From an uncultured bacterium (GTDB lineage: Bacteria > Bacillota > Clostridia > Christensenellales > Pumilibacteraceae): 7,701 nt of DNA. A model generated the notes under the pieces. That model was not told the DNA's origin, made no database searches, and saw only the letters and a list, made by a program, of their open reading frames with translations. Positions 5,639 through 7,701 of this stretch are shown here, piece by piece (the stretch's first letter is position 1; each line of letters starts with the position of its first letter). The stretch lies in contig CATKFJ010000078.1 in the NCBI GenBank assembly GCA_949747725.1, positions 1 to 7,701 of the forward strand, read 5' to 3'. The translations under genes were made by a program, and so were the position numbers.

Positions 5639-5659
5639 ATTATACATGCTTGAATGTAT
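5639..5659 (-). promoter_or_regulatory. Promoter -10 and palindrome of XRE module 2
   Basis: TATAAT on the minus strand (5644-5639) lies about 55 nt before the ATG at 5583. It overlaps the palindrome ATACAT-N6-ATGTAT (5642-5659), a likely operator. No good -35 box is present at the normal distance; GTGACA is about 21 bp upstream, so expression may need help or be weak. Confidence 0.5.
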
Positions 5660-5667
5660 GCAGTATG

Positions 5668-5877
5668 TCACAGCTTTCCCGGTCTGTCGAACAACTCGTC
5701 TAACGATATTTCGAAAACGTCTGCGAGCGCGATAAGCATTTCATAGTCGGGACGTACTTTACCAGTTTCGTAACGCGTATAATTGACGCGGCTGGTATTG
5801 ATCCGTTCGGCTACTTCTGCTTGCGTCCAACCCTCGGCAGCTCGCAGTTCTTTTAATTTGTTTCCGATGTTTATCAC
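5668..5877 (-). CDS. Minimal XRE-family HTH regulator (module 3), 69 aa
   Basis: This is a helix-turn-helix protein of the same kind and the same length as the one at 1419-1628. The core is GWTQAEVAERINTSRVNYTRYETGKV (about 16-41), followed by RPDYEMLIALADVFEISLDELFD. The GTG at 5877 is chosen because the domain begins at once (VINIGNKLKELR). The open frame continues upstream to 5964, but there it is AT-rich, encodes a Tyr/Ile/Val-rich stretch and overlaps a divergent promoter and palindromes. Only a weak GGAA precedes the GTG. Candidate -10 boxes TATAAG and TATTAT lie so close (5887-5895) that the leader would be only a few bases. It probably represses itself and the rightward promoter at 5909-5937. 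Confidence 0.85.
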   Translation of the reverse strand: MINIGNKLKELRAAEGWTQAEVAERINTSRVNYTRYETGKVRPDYEMLIALADVFEISLDELFDRPGKL

Positions 5878-5908
5878 GATTTCCGACTTATAATAATTTG
5901 TAATTATA

Positions 5909-5937
5909 TTGACATAGTACAGAATATGTACCACAAT
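5909..5937 (+). promoter_or_regulatory. Rightward promoter with palindromic spacer, divergent from XRE module 3
   Basis: TTGACA (5909-5914), a 17-bp spacer and a weak -10 box CACAAT (5932-5937). The spacer contains the palindrome GTACA-GAATA-TGTAC (5917-5931), matching the layout of the promoter at 1662-1690. RNA would start near 5944 and run toward bofA. Confidence 0.5.
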
Positions 5938-5945
5938 GGTCAAAA

Positions 5946-5964
5946 ATGTGCAAATCATGTACAT
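5946..5964. promoter_or_regulatory. Second GTAC-type palindrome near XRE module 3
   Basis: ATGTGC-N7-GTACAT is an imperfect palindrome whose right end is the perfect 8-mer ATGTACAT (5957-5964). Its centre is 31 bp from that of the spacer palindrome, about three helical turns, so the two could be bound together by one regulator. Confidence 0.4.
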
Positions 5965-5972
5965 TGCGATCT

Positions 5973-6107
5973 ATGACGACGGATTTGCGGATTTACGATT
6001 TACGGGCGACGAACGATACTGTTAAGGTAAGCGCGCGGCGTGCGGATTTTCGACTGATTTCGATGTTGTTTGCGCTCGTACCGAGCAAACGGGCGGCATA
6101 TATATAG
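5973..6107 (+). CDS. Doubtful small ORF before bofA, 44 aa
   Basis: ATG at 5973 opens a 44-residue frame ending in TAG at 6105-6107, three bases before the bofA ATG and in the same frame. The product begins MTTDLRIYDLRATNDTVKV, is basic and has a short hydrophobic patch (LISMLFALV). There is no ribosome site, and the first codons lie in a GATTTRC triple repeat (5982-6003). It could be leader RNA without a coding role, or an upstream cistron of the transcript from 5909-5937. Confidence 0.22.
   Translation: MTTDLRIYDLRATNDTVKVSARRADFRLISMLFALVPSKRAAYI
6068..6090 (+). other. Hairpin in the leader of bofA
   Basis: GTTTG (6068-6072) and CTCG (6075-6078) pair with CGAG (6082-6085) and CAAAC (6086-6090), giving nine base pairs with a 2-nt bulge and a TAC loop, 20 nt before bofA. 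No T run follows, so it is not a terminator. It may shape translation of bofA, whose start lacks a clear ribosome site. Confidence 0.35.
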
Positions 6108-6110
6108 CGT

Positions 6111-6365
6111 ATGGAATATTTGGAAACGGCATTGATATTTATAGCTGCGGCGGCTATAACGGGGATAACCGTGTGGGTCACCCGACTCAAAACGCGTGGC
6201 GTTATGCGCGTAATAATAAATTCGCTTGCCGGCGGCGCGATTATAGCGTGCTTGTCGGCATTCAATATAATAGTATTGCCGCTGAATATTTTCAATGCGC
6301 TTTTAGTGGGCGTTTTGGGCGTGCCGGGCGCCGGCGTGGTCATTGCCGCCGCGATGTTGCTTTGA
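6111..6365 (+). CDS. bofA: BofA-family membrane protein (pro-sigma-K processing inhibitor family), 84 aa
   Basis: This is a small integral membrane protein. The first helix spans about residues 5-24, followed by a basic loop TRLKTRGVMR. The family pattern follows: an Asn-x-x-x-Gly-Gly segment (INSLAGG, 36-42), a second helix, then LPLNIFNALLVGVLGVPG (56-73) and a hydrophobic end. In Bacillus, BofA sits in the mother-cell membrane around the forespore and holds back the protease SpoIVFB until a forespore signal arrives. The length (about 87 in Bacillus) and the LN...ALLVGxLGxPG ending support the assignment. The gene is not next to recR here. The ATG at 6111 lacks a good ribosome site (GGGCGG is about 14 nt away). 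Whether it controls sigma-K in this organism is inferred from the family. Confidence 0.85.
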   Translation: MEYLETALIFIAAAAITGITVWVTRLKTRGVMRVIINSLAGGAIIACLSAFNIIVLPLNIFNALLVGVLGVPGAGVVIAAAMLL

Positions 6366-6392
6366 TAAAGCGGTTGACTGCTCGATAATTAC

Positions 6393-6421
6393 TTGACGGA
6401 AATCGGAAAAAATGATAAACT
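6393..6421 (+). promoter_or_regulatory. proS promoter
   Basis: TTGACG (6393-6398), a 17-bp spacer and TAAACT (6416-6421), with TG at 6413-6414 forming an extended -10. RNA would start near 6428, leaving a leader of only about 23 nt. That is too short for a T-box, the element commonly found ahead of Firmicute aminoacyl-tRNA synthetase genes. Confidence 0.6.
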
Positions 6422-6452
6422 CTATTTATACAAAACATTCGGAGTTTATCAT
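6412..6452. promoter_or_regulatory. Perfect inverted repeat spanning the proS -10 box, ribosome site and start codon
   Basis: ATGATAAACTC (6412-6422) and GAGTTTATCAT (6442-6452) are perfect inverted copies of 11 bp around a 19-nt centre. The left arm covers the -10 box; the right arm covers most of the ribosome site GGAG (6441-6444) and the first two bases of the proS ATG. It could be a DNA operator. It could also form an RNA hairpin that hides the ribosome site, but only in transcripts starting upstream, such as readthrough from bofA. Confidence 0.65.
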
Positions 6453-7701
6453 GGCAAAAGGCGATAGATTTGTCAATCAAATAGCGGATATACACACCGA
6501 TTATACCAAATGGTATACGGACGTGTGTTTAAAGTCCGAGCTTTGCGATTACGGTCCCGTAAAGGGCACTATGGTTTTCCGTCCTTACGGTTACGCTATA
6601 TGGGAGCGCATACAAGCCGAGGCGGATAAACGGTTCAAAGCGCACGGCGTAAGCAATGCGTATTTTCCCATGCTGATACCGCAGTCGTTTTTGATGCGCG
6701 AAGCCGAACACGTGGAAGGGTTTGCGCCCGAAGTCGCGACCGTAACGCACGTGGGCAATACGGAGCTTGCCGAAAAGCTTGTGTTGCGTCCCACGTCCGA
6801 AACGATAATAGGTAATATGTATGCGAAGTGGATCGAATCGTATCGCGATCTGCCGTTAAAGCTCAATCAGTGGGCAAACGTCGTGCGTTGGGAAAAGACC
6901 ACGCGCCCGTTTTTGCGCACGAGCGAGTTTTTATGGCAGGAAGGTCATACTGTATTCGCCACGCCCGAAGAGGCGGATAACGACGCGCTTACTATGCTCG
7001 ACGTTTATAAAGAACTTGCAAACGACGTCCTCGCCATGCCTGTGCTTACAGGCAGAAAGAGCGAAAAGGAAAAGTTTGCCGGTGCGGTCGCGACATACGG
7101 AATGGAAGCGATGATGAAGGACGGCAAAAGCCTTCAAGCCGGAACGACGCACTTTTTGGGCGATAACTTCGCTAAGGCGTTCGACATTAAATTTTTGGAT
7201 AAGGACGGCGCGCATAAGTATGTTTATCAGGCGAGCTGGGGAATTTCCACTCGGCTTATCGGCGCGGTCATCATGGCGCACGGCGACGAGCGCGGACTGT
7301 GTTTGCCTCCGCCCGTAGCGCCTGTTCAGGCTGCGATCATTCCTATCGGCGCGGCTAAAAATCCCGACGTGTCCGTAAAAGCGGCGGAAATAAAGGCGAC
7401 GCTCGAAAAAGCGGATGTGCGAGTTACGCTCGACGACCGCGATCAGTCGCCCGGATTCAAGTTCAATCATTGGGAGCTTCGCGGCGTACCCGTAAGGATA
7501 GAACTCGGTGCGCGCGATCTCGAGTCGGGCGTTGTTACCGTTGCTCGGCGCGATACTTCCGAAAAGTTTACTATGCCGATTGCGGACGTTGTGAAAAATC
7601 TGCCTAAGCTGCTTAAAGATATCGCAAAAGCGATGTACGACAAAGCTAACAAGTTTACTTCCGAGCATATAGCGCGCGTGAACTCGCTTGACGAAATGAG
7701 C
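6451..7701 (+). CDS. proS: Prolyl-tRNA synthetase, short form without the INS editing domain, N-terminal 417 aa
   Basis: This enzyme attaches proline to tRNA-Pro using ATP. It is a class II synthetase and the window cuts it at residue 417. The start at 6451 has GGAG 6 nt upstream. The catalytic domain contains FRPYGYAIWERI (43-54), VLRPTSET (111-118) and FLRTSEFLWQEGHT (154-167, motif 2). Motif 3 follows as GISTRLIGAVIMAHGDERGL (264-283, Arg268). PTSET runs directly into motif 2, with no room for the roughly 180-residue editing insert of the E. coli-type enzyme, so this is the archaeal/eukaryotic-like form. The anticodon-binding domain starts at about 291 (PVQAAIIPIG) and continues with the DDRDQSPGFKFNHWELRGVP region (328-347). 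The C-terminal zinc-binding-like domain typical of this form lies beyond the edge. The frame is intact throughout. Confidence 0.97.
   Translation, partial: MAKGDRFVNQIADIHTDYTKWYTDVCLKSELCDYGPVKGTMVFRPYGYAIWERIQAEADKRFKAHGVSNAYFPMLIPQSFLMREAEHVEGFAPEVATVTHVGNTELAEKLVLRPTSETIIGNMYAKWIESYRDLPLKLNQWANVVRWEKTTRPFLRTSEFLWQEGHTVFATPEEADNDALTMLDVYKELANDVLAMPVLTGRKSEKEKFAGAVATYGMEAMMKDGKSLQAGTTHFLGDNFAKAFDIKFLDKDGAHKYVYQASWGISTRLIGAVIMAHGDERGLCLPPPVAPVQAAIIPIGAAKNPDVSVKAAEIKATLEKADVRVTLDDRDQSPGFKFNHWELRGVPVRIELGARDLESGVVTVARRDTSEKFTMPIADVVKNLPKLLKDIAKAMYDKANKFTSEHIARVNSLDEMS

Noticed and set aside
6096..6110. Sporulation sigma-E or sigma-K -10 box (CATATATATA) directly before bofA
   Set aside because: The match to the known -10 patterns is partial, a -35 counterpart is not clear, and RNA would start almost on the ATG. 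It is worth testing but not supported enough to list.
6366..6450. T-box riboswitch ahead of proS
   Set aside because: The gap from bofA is only 85 nt and the local promoter leaves a leader of about 23 nt. There is no room for the specifier stem, T-box bulge and terminator.
6931..7668. Long open frame on the minus strand opposite prolyl-tRNA synthetase
   Set aside because: It lies wholly antisense to a clearly identified gene, encodes an Arg/His-rich product without recognisable motifs and has no ribosome site. It is explained by the codon bias of proS. The same holds for antisense frames over pyk (2004-3021), the kinase (4046-5405) and the 197-residue gene (643-1179).

Overview
The window looks like chromosomal DNA from a spore-forming Firmicute, most likely a Clostridia-type gut or anaerobe lineage. 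The support is a BofA-family sporulation protein, a clostridial-style 474-residue pyruvate kinase without an extra C-terminal domain, a prolyl-tRNA synthetase of the short type that lacks the INS editing insert, several minimal XRE-type regulators, and short Firmicute-like promoters and leaders. Codon use favours GCG/GCC, CGC and ATA in the housekeeping genes. The spaces between genes and the control regions of the regulators are clearly richer in A+T. I cannot assign a genus.

Layout, left to right. (1) 1-429 is the C-terminal end of a Zn/Cd/Pb-type P-type ATPase. (2) 583-1176 is a predicted helical, cysteine-free soluble protein that I do not recognise, followed by a small palindromic repeat and then a 115-bp MITE/REP-like inverted repeat (1301-1415). 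(3) 1419-1628 (minus) is a 69-residue XRE regulator. It is divergent from a consensus promoter whose 17-bp spacer is a palindrome, and a second copy of that palindrome lies 29 bp away. The divergent transcript would be only about 75 nt, with a tiny reading frame and a terminator. (4) 1888-3312 is pyruvate kinase with its own promoter, followed by an OmpR-type response regulator (3409-4092) and a histidine kinase (4089-5339) that overlap by 4 nt. (5) Two more minimal XRE genes on the minus strand (5356-5583 and 5668-5877) have palindromes in their promoters. (6) 6111-6365 is a BofA-family membrane protein. (7) 6451 to the right edge is prolyl-tRNA synthetase, cut by the window, with an 11-bp inverted repeat spanning its promoter -10, ribosome site and start codon.

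How it fits together. Most of the window is housekeeping: glycolysis, tRNA charging, metal export, a membrane-sensing two-component system and a sporulation checkpoint protein. The less ordinary parts are in the regulatory DNA. Three tiny XRE genes lie within 4.5 kb, each next to its own palindrome. Two of them show the same design: a GTG-started 69-residue repressor divergent from a TTGACA promoter whose spacer holds the palindrome. One of these modules drives only a micro-transcript and the other points at bofA. I see no CRISPR array, phage structural gene, transposase, rRNA or tRNA. There is no gene-free stretch over 300 bases; the longest gaps (1629-1887, 1177-1418 and 5878-6110) are described feature by feature.
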